Assembly: GCA_964400285.1 (NCBI GenBank)
Contig: CAYNTK010000013.1
Coordinates: forward strand, 1-42,239
Length of the DNA: 42,239 nt
Direction: 5' to 3'
DNA from: FEN-1279 sp964400285
GTDB taxonomy: Bacteria > Bacteroidota > Ignavibacteria > Tepidaquicellales > Tepidaquicellaceae
Part shown: positions 17,449 to 27,419 of the stretch, one piece after another
How positions within the stretch are numbered: position 1 is the first letter of the stretch
Layout: each line of letters opens with the position of its first letter
Notes under the pieces: generated by a model
The model's input: only the letters and a program-made list of their open reading frames with translations
What the model was told of the DNA's origin: nothing
The model's database searches: none
Position numbers and translations under genes: made by a program

Positions 17449-18102
17449 TTACAAGGAAAGAAACATAGCTTCAAAATCTTTCATCCCATTTTCATCAAGG
17501 TTTGCGATAGCTCCTTCGACAACATTCCCACCATCATACATAGTAACCCCAACAAGCTCTGGCTTGTTTGAATTCATAACAAGAAAATCTTTTAATTTCT
17601 TGAATTCATCTTTCATCCAATTAACTGCACTATTTCCTGATAGAAATGTTTTGAGAGCATTATCTGTATTAGTAGGTTTTATTACAACTCCCCAATCATT
17701 ATTATAGGGATCGTTAATTAATTTCCCGACTAAGTTTTTATTTACAGAATCAACAACTCCATCTATAGGAGAAAGGAAATTTACGGTTTTCGAATCGAAT
17801 TTACCTTTTATTAAAACATCTCCTTTTTTTACATTTGCACCTACTGGGGTAATATCTGAAATTAAAATTTTTCCGAGTGCGTGAATTATGAAATCATCAA
17901 TACCTGTTTTTATTTTATCACTACCTATTAATTTTGCCCATATGTGACCTTTTGAGAAATAATAACCTTCAGGAGCAATTAAGCTTCTTTTATTAAATAC
18001 AGACGGGCTTGTATAAGCAAGTTTTTCTCTCCTTGCACTGATGAGATAAATATCTACTAAAATCATAGTAGCGATTGCGATTAAAACTAATATTAATACC
18101 AT
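17449..18102 (-). CDS. Membrane-anchored GcvH-like (biotinyl/lipoyl-fold) protein
   Basis: 217 residues. One N-terminal transmembrane segment (about 2-22) is followed by a GcvH-like beta-sandwich (about 43-142: PEGYYFSKGHIWAKL, IKTGIDDFIIHALG, ITPVGANVKKGD, SPIDGVVDSVN, NDWGVVIKP). A helical part and the C-terminal motif VGVTMYDGG (184-192) come next. Lys105 is near the lipoyl position, but the Lys-to-SP spacing is one residue shorter than in true GcvH, so lipoylation is doubtful. No gcvT or gcvP is nearby. Such anchored GcvH-like proteins occur in anaerobic bacteria near redox-complex genes, so an electron-transfer or assembly role is possible but unproven. A strong Shine-Dalgarno (GGAGGT, 18108-18113 on the reverse strand) fixes the ATG. 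First gene of a two-gene operon. Confidence 0.78.
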   Translation of the reverse strand: MVLILVLIAIATMILVDIYLISARREKLAYTSPSVFNKRSLIAPEGYYFSKGHIWAKLIGSDKIKTGIDDFIIHALGKILISDITPVGANVKKGDVLIKGKFDSKTVNFLSPIDGVVDSVNKNLVGKLINDPYNNDWGVVIKPTNTDNALKTFLSGNSAVNWMKDEFKKLKDFLVMNSNKPELVGVTMYDGGNVVEGAIANLDENGMKDFEAMFLSL

Positions 18103-18701
18103 ATTTTACCTCCGTTTATAAAAAAAATGTTTTATATTTGTATTACAATTATCATTCCAAATGTTTGCAAAATGAAGCATTTTATATTAATGATTTTACA
18201 GTATATTATTTTATAAAATATATTTGAAATTTCAAATCTGTTTATTTTTTAAACGGTCATTTTGAAAAAACTATTAAATTATGGATTTTAAATGCTTAAA
18301 ATGAACAAAAATAGTGCTGAATATGATTACACCATATCGTTGATTTTTTAAACAGTTTTACTAACATTCCAATAAAAATTAAAAATTAAATGAAATAGAA
18401 GTATGGAATTTAAATAACTTTATAATTCACGAGGATATTTGAGCTAAAGCCCTATAATGTAGTTTTTAAAATCACCATCTTACGTGGCAGGGTAATTAAT
18501 TAATTTTCAACCGAATTATTAATTATTTCTTTAAATATTTAAATTTTTAATTACACTCATTTTTAATACTTTATAAAAAAGCAGAAAATACTTTAAAGGT
18601 TCAAAGAGCTCAACATACTCTATACACTATACTCTACCGATTTTTTGAATTTAATCTTTATTTAAAATTTAAGATATTTAAATGATTTAAATAAATTCTT
18701 T
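18103..18701. other. 599-base intergenic region between the divergent GcvH-like and mutase operons
   Basis: The left end holds the Shine-Dalgarno and a sigma-54-like sequence (18144-18160, reverse strand) for the GcvH-like operon. AAAATG-AAG-CATTTT near 18169 is a short inverted repeat. The middle is AT-rich with no coding frame. A direct-repeat-like stretch of ACTCTATACACT type lies at 18615-18638, also seen near 27587. The cobalamin riboswitch that might be expected before mutase genes is not recognisable. Confidence 0.5.
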
Positions 18702-20828
18702 ATGACCACACTACCTGAAAAGTTCAAAATATTAGATGATTTCCCTGAAATAAGTTTTGATGACTGGAAAAAAACAGTTGAAAGAGAAATGGAAGGAATT
18801 CCTTTTGAACAAAGATTAAAAACAAAAACATATTCAGGAATTTATCTACAGTTTATATATACAAAAAAAGATATAGAAAACTTACCCTATATTAATAACA
18901 AGCCCGGTTTTAAAAATTTTATAAGAGGGACGAAAGCAGAAGGGTATCTCGAAAATCCATGGATAATAGCACAAGAAATTCCATATCCAATAGCGGAAGA
19001 GTTTAACGAGGCACTACGTTACGATTTAGAAAGAGGACAAGATTCAATAAATATAATTCTCGACAAATCGACAAGGTCATTGGATAAAAATTTTACGATT
19101 ACAAAACTTGGCATAGATGGATTAGTGATACAAAATTTAAGTGATTTAGAAAAAGCATTAGCGAATATCGACTTATTAAAATATCCTATTTTCGTAAAAA
19201 CAGGATATAGCAATTTACCTTTTCTAATGCTATTTAATAGTTACTTAGAAAAGATGGGATATGAGACAAAAAAAATAAAAGGTTCAATAGAATCAGATCC
19301 GCTCGATTTTGCTGCATCAGAAGGCTGCTTACCGGTTAATATGAAATTAATCTACGATGAAATTTTCATTGCGACAAAATGGGCGATAAAAAATATGCCT
19401 TACGTTAAAACTATAGGTGTAAGCACTTTGCAATATCATAATGCAGGTTCTAATATAGTTCAAGAGATTGCGGTTGCTTTATCAACGGCGGTAGAATACA
19501 TTAAACAGATGCTTCATAGAGGTTTAGAAATAAACGAAATAGCAAGAAATATAAGATTCACGTTTGGAATAAACTCATTATACTTTCTTGAAATTGCAAA
19601 ATTAAGAGCAGTAAAAATGTTATGGGCAAAAATAATAGAAGCATTTGGTGGAAACGAAGAATCACAAAAAATTGACATACATGCAAGAACATCTTTTAAT
19701 AATCAGACAAAATATGACCCTTACGTTAATATGTTAAGAACTACAACAGAAGCATTTTCAGCGGTTGTAGGTGGAGTTAATAGTTTACATACAAATTGCT
19801 TCGATGAAACTTTAAGATTACCAGATGAATTTGCAAGAAGGATTGCACGAAACACACAGATTATTTTGAAAGAGGAAGCTCATTTAAATCAGCTAATTGA
19901 CCCTGCAGGGGGTTCATATTTTGTAGAGAATTTAACTTATGAAATGGCAAAAAAATCTTGGTCTGTATTTCACGATTTAGAATCGAAAGGTGGAATATTG
20001 AAAGCTTTAGAATCTGGTTTTATTCAGGAGGAAATTGATAAAATTGCAAATGAGAAAAAAAATAATTATGCAAAAAGAAAAACAACACAGGTTGGAATTA
20101 ATGCATTCGCAAATGTTAAAGAAGAAAAATTACAATATGAGAAAACAGACTCATATAATATATTGAAAAACAGATTTGAAGAATATGAAAAAAATAAAAA
20201 CACAAAACTCGTAAATGAATTAATTAATGAAATTAATTTATTTGAAGACGAAACGTTAATTTTTCAAAATGCTTCTCGAGCATTAACTGTAGGTGCTACA
20301 ACATTCGATATTGCAAATGCTTTGAGAAAAAATCAAGAATCAGATTTCAAAATTAATCCTATTGTTATACATAGAACTGCTGAAATATTTGAAGAACTTA
20401 GAGATGCATCTCTGGATTATAAGAAGAAAAACGGTTACCTGCCCAAAGTGTTTTTATTGCCAATGGGAGCTTTGAAGCAAAACAAAGCGAGAGCGGATTT
20501 TTCGAAAGCATTTTTTGAAATTGGAGGATTCGATGTGATTTCACAACAAAGATTTCATACTGTTGAATCTGCAATCGATTCGGCTATAAAATCTGATTCC
20601 AAAATTGCTGTAATATGCTCTACCGATGAAACATATCCTGAACTTGTTCCTCAATTAACTTATGGAATAAAAGCCGAAAGAAAAGATATGATTATTGTTT
20701 TGGCGGGATATCCAAAAGATTATGTAGATAAATTCAAAAAATATGGAGTCGATGAATTCATTTATCTGGGTTGTGATGCACACCAAATTTTAAAATCATT
20801 GATGATAAAGATAGGAGTGATAAAATAA
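18702..20828 (+). CDS. mutA: Methylmalonyl-CoA mutase, small (non-cobalamin-binding) subunit
   Basis: A 708-residue partner of the catalytic subunit. Residues about 10-500 form the TIM-barrel-like mutase domain (DFPEISFDDWKKTVEREM, LRTTTEAFSAVVGGVNSLHTNCFDE, ARRIARNTQIILKEEAHLNQLIDPAGGSY). The C-terminal flavodoxin-like domain (about 570-708) lacks the DxHxxG cobalamin ligand motif; it reads PMGALKQNKARADF where the large subunit has QDGHDRG. That is the mark of the inactive, structural subunit in MutAB heterodimers. The ATG has no clear Shine-Dalgarno. Its stop overlaps the mutB start by one base (TAATG). With MutB it serves the reversible succinyl-CoA/methylmalonyl-CoA step of propionate metabolism. 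Confidence 0.93.
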   Translation: MTTLPEKFKILDDFPEISFDDWKKTVEREMEGIPFEQRLKTKTYSGIYLQFIYTKKDIENLPYINNKPGFKNFIRGTKAEGYLENPWIIAQEIPYPIAEEFNEALRYDLERGQDSINIILDKSTRSLDKNFTITKLGIDGLVIQNLSDLEKALANIDLLKYPIFVKTGYSNLPFLMLFNSYLEKMGYETKKIKGSIESDPLDFAASEGCLPVNMKLIYDEIFIATKWAIKNMPYVKTIGVSTLQYHNAGSNIVQEIAVALSTAVEYIKQMLHRGLEINEIARNIRFTFGINSLYFLEIAKLRAVKMLWAKIIEAFGGNEESQKIDIHARTSFNNQTKYDPYVNMLRTTTEAFSAVVGGVNSLHTNCFDETLRLPDEFARRIARNTQIILKEEAHLNQLIDPAGGSYFVENLTYEMAKKSWSVFHDLESKGGILKALESGFIQEEIDKIANEKKNNYAKRKTTQVGINAFANVKEEKLQYEKTDSYNILKNRFEEYEKNKNTKLVNELINEINLFEDETLIFQNASRALTVGATTFDIANALRKNQESDFKINPIVIHRTAEIFEELRDASLDYKKKNGYLPKVFLLPMGALKQNKARADFSKAFFEIGGFDVISQQRFHTVESAIDSAIKSDSKIAVICSTDETYPELVPQLTYGIKAERKDMIIVLAGYPKDYVDKFKKYGVDEFIYLGCDAHQILKSLMIKIGVIK

Positions 20829-23008
20829 TGATAACACCTGATTTTTCAAAAATAGAACTCGACCTTAAAGAAAAAGAAATTTCTAAAAAGGAATGGGAAG
20901 ATAAATTTAAAAAAGTTACTGGTAAATCCATAGAGGAATTTGTTTGGCAAACAATGGAACAGATTCCTGTAAGTCCATTATATACGGAAGAAGACATTAA
21001 AGAATTCGAACATTTAAGCTATATGCCCGGTGTTCCTCCATTTTTGAGAGGTCCATATTCAACAATGTATGTCCAGCGACCGTGGACAATCAGGCAATAC
21101 GCAGGATTTTCGACTGCAGAAGAAAGTAATGCATTCTATGCAAGAAATCTCGCAGCGGGACAGAAAGGCCTTTCGGTAGCTTTTGACCTTGCAACACATA
21201 GAGGATACGATTCAGACCACGAGAGAGTTGTAGGTGACGTTGGTAAAGCTGGCGTTGCAATAGACTCTGTCGAAGATATGAAGATTTTATTTAAAGGTAT
21301 TCCTCTCGATAGGATGTCAGTATCAATGACAATGAATGGTGCCGTGCTTCCTGTTCTTGCGTTTTACATAGTTGCTGCAGAAGAGCAGGGTGTAAAATGG
21401 GAACAGCTTACTGGCACGATTCAGAACGATATTCTGAAAGAATATATGGTAAGAAATACTTATATATATCCGCCTGACCCTTCAATAAAAATCATTGCGG
21501 ATATATTTAAGTTTACATCACAGAATATGCCAAAGTTCAACAGCATCAGTATCTCTGGATACCATATGCAGGAAGCTGGAGCAACTGCTGATTTGGAAAT
21601 GGCTTATACACTTGCGGACGGACTGGAATATGCGAGAACTGGAATAAAAGCGGGAATGGATATCGATACATTTGCTCCGAGACTTTCATTTTTCTGGGCA
21701 GAAGGTATGAATTATTTTATGGAGGTTGCAAAGCTTCGTGCAGCACGCGTGATTTGGGCAAAGCTTATAAAAATGTTCAATCCAAAGAATCCGAAATCGA
21801 TGGCTCTGAGAACTCACTCGCAAACATCGGGATGGAGCTTAACGGAGCAAGACCCGTTTAATAATGTTATCAGAACCTGTATGGAAGCTATGGCGGCGGC
21901 TATGGGGCATACACAATCACTGCATACAAATTCTTTGGATGAAGCGATTGCATTACCAACAGATTTCTCTGCACGAATCGCCCGAAACACTCAACTTTAT
22001 TTACAGGAAGAAACAGGTATCACTAAAGTGATTGACCCTTGGGGCGGTTCGTATTATGTAGAATACCTTACCGATGCATTGCTTAAAAAAGGTTGGGAAC
22101 ATATATTAGAAATAGAATCTTACGGCGGAATGACAAAAGCAATCGAAGCAGGAATACCAAAGATGAGGATTGAAGAAGCATCTGCAAGAAGACAGGCAAG
22201 GATAGATTCAGGGAAAGAAACTATAGTTGGAGTAAATAAATATCGCCTTGAAAAAGAAGCACCGATGGAAATTCTTGAAGTGGACAATACTGCAGTAAGA
22301 CTTTCACAAATAAAAAGATTAAATGAAGTCAAAGCAAAAAGAAATCAGAAAGATGTCGATGCTTGTCTCGAAGCACTTACAAAGTGTGCCGAAAGTGGAG
22401 AGGGTAATTTGCTCGATTTATCTATTCAGGCAGCACGAGCAAGAGCTACACTCGGAGAGATTTCTTTTGCACTCGAAAAAATATGGGGGAGATTCCAGGC
22501 GATGACAAGAACTATTTCGGGAATATATAACACTGAATATGGAAGTGACAAAGACGATAAAGTAATTCTTGCACGAAAGATGACAGATGACTTTGCAAAA
22601 AAAGAAGGACGCAGACCGCGAATAATGATAGCAAAAATGGGACAGGACGGACACGATAGAGGTGCAAAGGTTGTAGCAACCGCTTATGCGGATATGGGAT
22701 TCGATGTGGATATGGGACCGCTATTCCAGACTCCTGAAGAGACTGCAAAACAAGCAGTTGAAAACGATGTCCACGTGATAGGAATGAGTTCACTTGCAGG
22801 CGGGCATAAAACACTTCTGCCTCAACTTATAGCAGAACTTAAGAAACTCGGTCGTGAAGATATAATTGTAATTTGCGGTGGTGTAATTCCTGCGCAGGAT
22901 TATGACTACCTTTACGAGCACGGTGCAGCAGCGATATTCGGACCGGGAACAAAAATCCCCGAAGCGGCGATACGAATTATGGAAGAAATCGGGAAGAGAT
23001 TTGTGTAA
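20828..23008 (+). CDS. mutB: Methylmalonyl-CoA mutase, large (catalytic, B12-binding) subunit
   Basis: A 726-residue adenosylcobalamin enzyme interconverting (R)-methylmalonyl-CoA and succinyl-CoA. The substrate-binding barrel occupies about 30-560 (PGVPPFLRGPYSTMYVQRPW, QYAGFSTAEESN, GLSVAFDLATHRGYDSDH, RTHSQTSGWSLTEQDPFNN, LHTNSLDEAIALPT). The C-terminal B12 domain (about 590-726) has DGHDRG at 607-612 with axial ligand His609, followed by the GGVIPAQDY region. Length and motifs are those of a complete enzyme. It is translationally coupled to mutA (TAATG) and followed by meaB after 98 bases. No methylmalonyl-CoA epimerase is present in the window. Confidence 0.96.
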   Translation: MITPDFSKIELDLKEKEISKKEWEDKFKKVTGKSIEEFVWQTMEQIPVSPLYTEEDIKEFEHLSYMPGVPPFLRGPYSTMYVQRPWTIRQYAGFSTAEESNAFYARNLAAGQKGLSVAFDLATHRGYDSDHERVVGDVGKAGVAIDSVEDMKILFKGIPLDRMSVSMTMNGAVLPVLAFYIVAAEEQGVKWEQLTGTIQNDILKEYMVRNTYIYPPDPSIKIIADIFKFTSQNMPKFNSISISGYHMQEAGATADLEMAYTLADGLEYARTGIKAGMDIDTFAPRLSFFWAEGMNYFMEVAKLRAARVIWAKLIKMFNPKNPKSMALRTHSQTSGWSLTEQDPFNNVIRTCMEAMAAAMGHTQSLHTNSLDEAIALPTDFSARIARNTQLYLQEETGITKVIDPWGGSYYVEYLTDALLKKGWEHILEIESYGGMTKAIEAGIPKMRIEEASARRQARIDSGKETIVGVNKYRLEKEAPMEILEVDNTAVRLSQIKRLNEVKAKRNQKDVDACLEALTKCAESGEGNLLDLSIQAARARATLGEISFALEKIWGRFQAMTRTISGIYNTEYGSDKDDKVILARKMTDDFAKKEGRRPRIMIAKMGQDGHDRGAKVVATAYADMGFDVDMGPLFQTPEETAKQAVENDVHVIGMSSLAGGHKTLLPQLIAELKKLGREDIIVICGGVIPAQDYDYLYEHGAAAIFGPGTKIPEAAIRIMEEIGKRFV

Positions 23009-23106
23009 TAGTTCATAAAGTTTATAAAGTTTGTAAATTTTGTAAAGTAAAACAAAAGAAAACTTAGTGACCTTTGTGGTCTTAGTGGTGAAAAAAATAA
23101 AACACA
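23009..23106. repeat. Intergenic word-repeat sequence between mutB and meaB
   Basis: 23014-23048 is an imperfect tandem of an AT-rich 9-mer of the ATAAAGTTT type. 23061-23092 carries AACTTAGTGACC-TTTGTGGTCTTAGTGGTG. Such TTAGTG/TTTGTGG strings recur in intergenic regions of many environmental bacteria; they are not coding here. Confidence 0.45.
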
Positions 23107-24219
23107 GTGGTAAAGAAAAAACCAAATGAATATTTACCCGATTGGGTTCCTGAAAATCCTTCGGATGCATTTGCTACAAAGGTTGTTCGGGGTGTTACCC
23201 TTGATTTGAAAAAGTCCGATAAGAACCAGCAACAAAAAAGAACACATTTAAAAATCGATGATTATGTGGAAGGTGTTTTAAGAAACGACCTCACGATACT
23301 TGCAAGAACAATCACTTTAATCGAAAGTAACTCCCCTGCCCATTATGAAAAATCACAGGAAGTATTGAAAAAACTTTTACCTTATTCGGGAAATTCGATT
23401 CGTATCGGTATTACAGGTTTTCCCGGAGCAGGTAAAAGCACACTCATCGAAACTCTCGGATTGTATTTAATTAAGCAGGGACATAAAGTCGCAGTGCTTG
23501 CAATCGACCCGAGCAGTACGATTACAAAAGGAAGCATACTCGGCGATAAAACGCGGATGGAAAAGCTATCGCGTGAAAAAAATTGTTTCATCCGTCCTTC
23601 TCCTTCGGAAGGGACGCTTGGCGGAGTAGCACGTAAAAGCCGCGAGACAATGCTTGTATGCGAAGCTTACGGGTTCGATGTAATACTGGTGGAAACGGTT
23701 GGCGTGGGACAGAGCGAAGTTACGGTTCGCTCGATGGTTGATTTCTTTTTACTTATTATGATAGCGGGAGCGGGTGATGAACTTCAGGGAATTAAAAAAG
23801 GTGTAATCGAACTTGCAGATGCACTCGCAATAAATAAAGCAGACGGAGAAAATAAACCGCGAGCTTTAAGCACACAAGCAGAATTTTCTATGGCTTTGAA
23901 ATACATTGCCCCTGCTACAAAAAACTGGCAGACGAATGCATTTACCTGTTCAGCTTTAACGGGAGAAGGTATTGAAAACATATGGAAAGTAATTACGAAA
24001 TTTAAATCACATACAAAATCAACGGGTGTGTTTGAAGAAAGAAGAAAATCGCAGGCACTTGAATGGGTTTATAATTTAGTTGAAGAGCAAATCAAAAAAA
24101 GCTTTTATGAAAATCCCGAAATACAAAAATCCTTACCAAAAATAGAAAAAGATATTTTATCCGGGAAAATCTTACCAACCACAGCAGCGGAGATGCTATT
24201 AAATATTTATAAAAAATAA
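23107..24219 (+). CDS. meaB: Methylmalonyl-CoA mutase-associated GTPase MeaB
   Basis: A 370-residue G3E-family P-loop GTPase that protects and reloads methylmalonyl-CoA mutase with adenosylcobalamin. The Walker A motif GFPGAGKST lies at 104-112. It is followed by VAVLAIDPSS, GDKTRME, ETVGVGQSE (switch region), AGAGDELQGIKKG and the base-recognition NKAD (about 237-240). The tail (about 285-370) contains ALEWVYNLVEEQI and LPTTAAEMLL. GTG at 23107 is the only plausible start, because an in-frame TAA lies 9 bases upstream and the family's N-terminal segment begins within eight codons. Its place right after mutAB matches the common mutase-chaperone arrangement. ArgK is an older, misleading name. 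Confidence 0.95.
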   Translation: MVKKKPNEYLPDWVPENPSDAFATKVVRGVTLDLKKSDKNQQQKRTHLKIDDYVEGVLRNDLTILARTITLIESNSPAHYEKSQEVLKKLLPYSGNSIRIGITGFPGAGKSTLIETLGLYLIKQGHKVAVLAIDPSSTITKGSILGDKTRMEKLSREKNCFIRPSPSEGTLGGVARKSRETMLVCEAYGFDVILVETVGVGQSEVTVRSMVDFFLLIMIAGAGDELQGIKKGVIELADALAINKADGENKPRALSTQAEFSMALKYIAPATKNWQTNAFTCSALTGEGIENIWKVITKFKSHTKSTGVFEERRKSQALEWVYNLVEEQIKKSFYENPEIQKSLPKIEKDILSGKILPTTAAEMLLNIYKK

Positions 24220-24299
24220 TTATCCACACAATACAAAGAAAAATAGCAGTGACAAAATTACAAAGATACTAACAAATCAAATTATATAAATCATTTTAT

Positions 24300-26645
24300 T
24301 CATTCTTCTTTTTCAATCTCTTTTATTATTTCATCATTTATAACAATTGGTATAATGATACGACCAATTCCTTTCATAATACGGGAAGTCACTTCTTCTT
24401 TTTCTTCAATAGATTCGTCATCTGATATTTGGAAGTAAATCATAAGTGATATAAGAAAAACTGCAACTTTATATAATCTCTTTAAATGTTCAACGTTTTT
24501 ATCTGTTAATTTTTTTTGACGCATATAATCGTGTATTGGGTCTGAATCCATATTTATTGCAACAGCATCAACTAAATGATCAGTATCCCCTGAGGGGAAA
24601 ATTTTACTTATATCAATCCCAGTCCAATTGTAATCAGCATCGTTCCAAACTGGACATTGTGATTCATTTTTATTTTCCCTGTATACTTCAATAATTTTAG
24701 GTAGTGAATATGAATCTTTTGTGTTTATTTCCTTTTTTTTAGTAGGTTCATTAGGATTATTAACTTTTACATTAGCATTTACTATTTTATCACCTGCCGG
24801 AGATGTTAAAGTAATATCAATCGGAACAGTTAATCCAATTGGCAATTCTTGTTTTGTTTTTATTCTCAATTGAATTTCACCTTGATTAGGACCAACTGCA
24901 GTAACATCAAAAATTTCTTCATCAGGATTACCTTTATATTGTATTTTAGAATTTCCTTGTCGTATACTTGAAGTTTGGAATTTTATTTTAAGTTCTCCTG
25001 AATCATTTGGACGAATTAAGTACTCATCCTCAACGTCAGTTTCCATCATAATTTTACATTCTCCATTTTGAGAAATCATTTTTATGTTACCATCTGCAAT
25101 ATTTTTCAATCTTAAAAATGTTGGAAAGCGTTTACCCGTAAAAGATTCAACACCTTTTTTCCTATCGTATTTCTGTATTTTTTTTATTTTATCCCTAATA
25201 TTACCCTTTAATCCAAGGATTTTTGCAATATCATTATTTTTACTTAATAATTTTCCCATTATTCTTTTCATAAAATCATCATCTTTAGGATTTTGAAAGA
25301 TTTTTTCATCTCTACGTTTCTCATTTAATTGTCTTAAATAATCATTATCTCTAATTTCTTTAGCTATAATTTCTTTTAGACTGCTTGTAAAGGTGTTATC
25401 ACGCATTCGATCTCTCGAAGGCATAAATATTTCTTCTCTAATATTAGTAGGAATTTTTGAACAATCAATATTAACAAGTAAAGAACCACTTAAGTAGGGT
25501 AGTTTAACTGTATGGGTAATAAAAGAATTAGAAAGGTGGTCGTGAACTTGCCCGTTAATAGAAAAAATTACTGCCATTTTACCAACAAATTCATTTTTAT
25601 CAACATTTTCTTTAAATACTGTTATTTCTCCAGGAATATGAATTCCGTCAGTTGTAATATTAATAGAAAAAGTTTTTTCTTTCAATTTTCTATCATCAAT
25701 CATTAACCTAAGTCTATTTCCAAGCATTAATTTATCAGGGCTTTTACCTTTAAAGTTTCTTTTTTCATATAATAAAATAGGTAAATAAGGTGCATATAAA
25801 TATCTGTTTAAATCACGCCAAAGATCAAGTGTAATATCTGATGGTCTTGGTAAATCATAATTATATAATTTTATAAATGTACCCGAAATAAATTTTCGTT
25901 TAAATAATCCAACCTCTAATTCATCTTTTTGAAAAGAAAATATTTTTCCTGATGAATCAACACAATATTCATACCATGAATTTTTATATTCATTAGTTGT
26001 AGTAACTTCATGTAATCTTGTTAATGCAAAGCCATATAAATCAGGCTTTCCATTCAGCAATTTAGGGTGTTTACGTGAGATAATTAATTGATATTTATGC
26101 TTTCCACAGTTAGGTATTACTCCAGTTCCTCCCATATTATACTTTCCTTGAACAAAATGTATCTTTAATTTATTATCTTTATTCAATGATAAAAATGTAT
26201 TTTCGAAATCTGTTGGATGTTGCCCTTCTCCATCATCGTAAATGCAAATATTAGGACATTGACGACTACCAGTAGCTAATATTTGGATAGACTCTGCGAT
26301 TTCTCTTCTTCGTTTATCACTTAATTCTGAAAAATCAGCATTTTTAATACCAAAAAATAATTCAATTGCTTCATTTATTGATTTTGGTGCTTCAGAACTT
26401 TCTGGATTTATTCCTTTTAAAAGACATTCTTTAATTAAGATAGCATCAATGGAATTTATAGGTTTTTCAACTAATGCAGGGATTGGATTTCCTTATTGGT
26501 TATGAATTTGATTGAAATTTCCACGAAATCCACCTATTGGTTTCCAGTTATTATCATTTGATAAAACATCACTACTTCTAATTATTTGGTCTAATTCTAT
26601 CTCATTTTCAACATTTAAGATTTTTTGTAATAATTCGTATGACAT
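24300..26645 (-). pseudogene. Large GHKL (Hsp90/histidine-kinase-type) ATPase-domain protein interrupted by an in-frame stop
   Basis: The gene starts at ATG 26645 (MSYELLQKILNVENEIE). Codon 51 is TAA (26495-26493), and the same frame continues without break to 24300, for 781 codons in all. CAA to TAA is the simplest lesion. After the stop come the GHKL motifs: an N-box-like PALVEKPINSIDAI, a G1-like DDGEGQ and a G2-like FVQGKYNMGGTGV, then a mixed middle region, a beta-rich Ig-like stretch (about 520-640) and a helical tail. The longest open piece (24300-26186) would begin at TTG inside the ATPase domain and miss the nucleotide-binding N-box and G1, so it is unlikely to work alone. Related large GHKL proteins turn up in accessory and defence loci, but no function is assigned here. 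Next to VapBC. Confidence 0.7.
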
Positions 26646-26733
26646 TTTTATACCGATTAAGATTTTATAAAATTATTTTAAATATATTACAACTATATTT
26701 ACTATTAAAATTAATTTACTTAATTGATATATC

Positions 26734-27132
26734 TTAAATCCACAAAATTTTTATTTTATTTTCTAAATCTTTGAATTCTTTATCACCTGTAATTAATACT
26801 GCTTTTTTTAATTCCGCGAGTCCGGCGGCAAAGGCATCGGCAAAGGAGATTTTATAATGTGCTTTGTATTTTGCGGCGGCGAGAGTGAGCTCTTTATTTG
26901 CCTCTACTATGGTTATTGGATATTTTGAGATTGTCGAGCGATAAAGTTCTGCTCTTTCTTCTCCGCCTTCCCGTAAAGCGATATAATATATTTCTCCCCA
27001 ATTAATAATGCTCAAGAATATTTCCGCTTTTCCTTCGAGTGCATCTTCAAGGATTGGAATTACTGACTTACCCGATTCTTCCCCTTCCAGATAAGCAATT
27101 AAGACATAACTATCCATAACGTATTTTTTCAT
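26734..27132 (-). CDS. vapC: VapC-family PIN-domain toxin (ribonuclease)
   Basis: A 132-residue PIN domain. The acidic active-site residues are in place: Asp7 in VMDSYVLIAYLEGE, Glu47 in NWGEIYY, Asp99 in SFADAFAAGLA and Asp117 in TGDKEF. VapC toxins are Mg-dependent endoribonucleases that cut tRNA or rRNA when released from their antitoxin. Its ATG overlaps the last 4 bases of the antitoxin gene (ATGA). The cognate RNA target is unknown. Confidence 0.9.
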   Translation of the reverse strand: MKKYVMDSYVLIAYLEGEESGKSVIPILEDALEGKAEIFLSIINWGEIYYIALREGGEERAELYRSTISKYPITIVEANKELTLAAAKYKAHYKISFADAFAAGLAELKKAVLITGDKEFKDLENKIKILWI

Positions 27133-27359
27133 AATTCCCTCTCTTTTTTCTTTTCTTCTTTCAGGGATTTCAGGAGTTTTCCTTTTGTTCCGAGAATACC
27201 GAAATTGGATTTGATGAGTTCTTTAGTTATCGGTACAATTTTAATTTCATTATTTTCTTCAATGAAGTGTATTCTTGTCCCGCTTTTTATACCGAATTTT
27301 CTACGGATTCTTGAAGGAATTACGATTTGACCTTTTATTGTTACTACTGATGTTTCCAT
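27129..27359 (-). CDS. vapB: VapB-type antitoxin, SpoVT-AbrB (MazE-like) DNA-binding fold
   Basis: 76 residues. The N-terminal 45 (METSVVTIKGQIVIPSRIRRKFGI...GTRIHFIE) form a swapped-hairpin AbrB domain for DNA binding and autoregulation. The charged C-terminal tail (KSLKEEKKKEREL) is the likely toxin-binding part. It precedes and overlaps vapC, the usual antitoxin-first order. Confidence 0.88.
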   Translation of the reverse strand: METSVVTIKGQIVIPSRIRRKFGIKSGTRIHFIEENNEIKIVPITKELIKSNFGILGTKGKLLKSLKEEKKKEREL

Positions 27360-27419
27360 ATTACTTTTTATATAAATATAACATTAATATAAAAGTAAGT
27401 CAAGAGTAAAATGTAATAC

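Noticed and set aside
17412..17474. Upstream extension of the second GcvH-like gene to 17474
   Set aside because: The extra 21 residues overlap the previous gene, lack conserved features and precede the family-like start at MDYNGKYF.
18103..18701. Cobalamin riboswitch upstream of mutAB
   Set aside because: No B12-box-like sequence or convincing stem set could be found; mutAB depends on B12 but need not be riboswitch-controlled.
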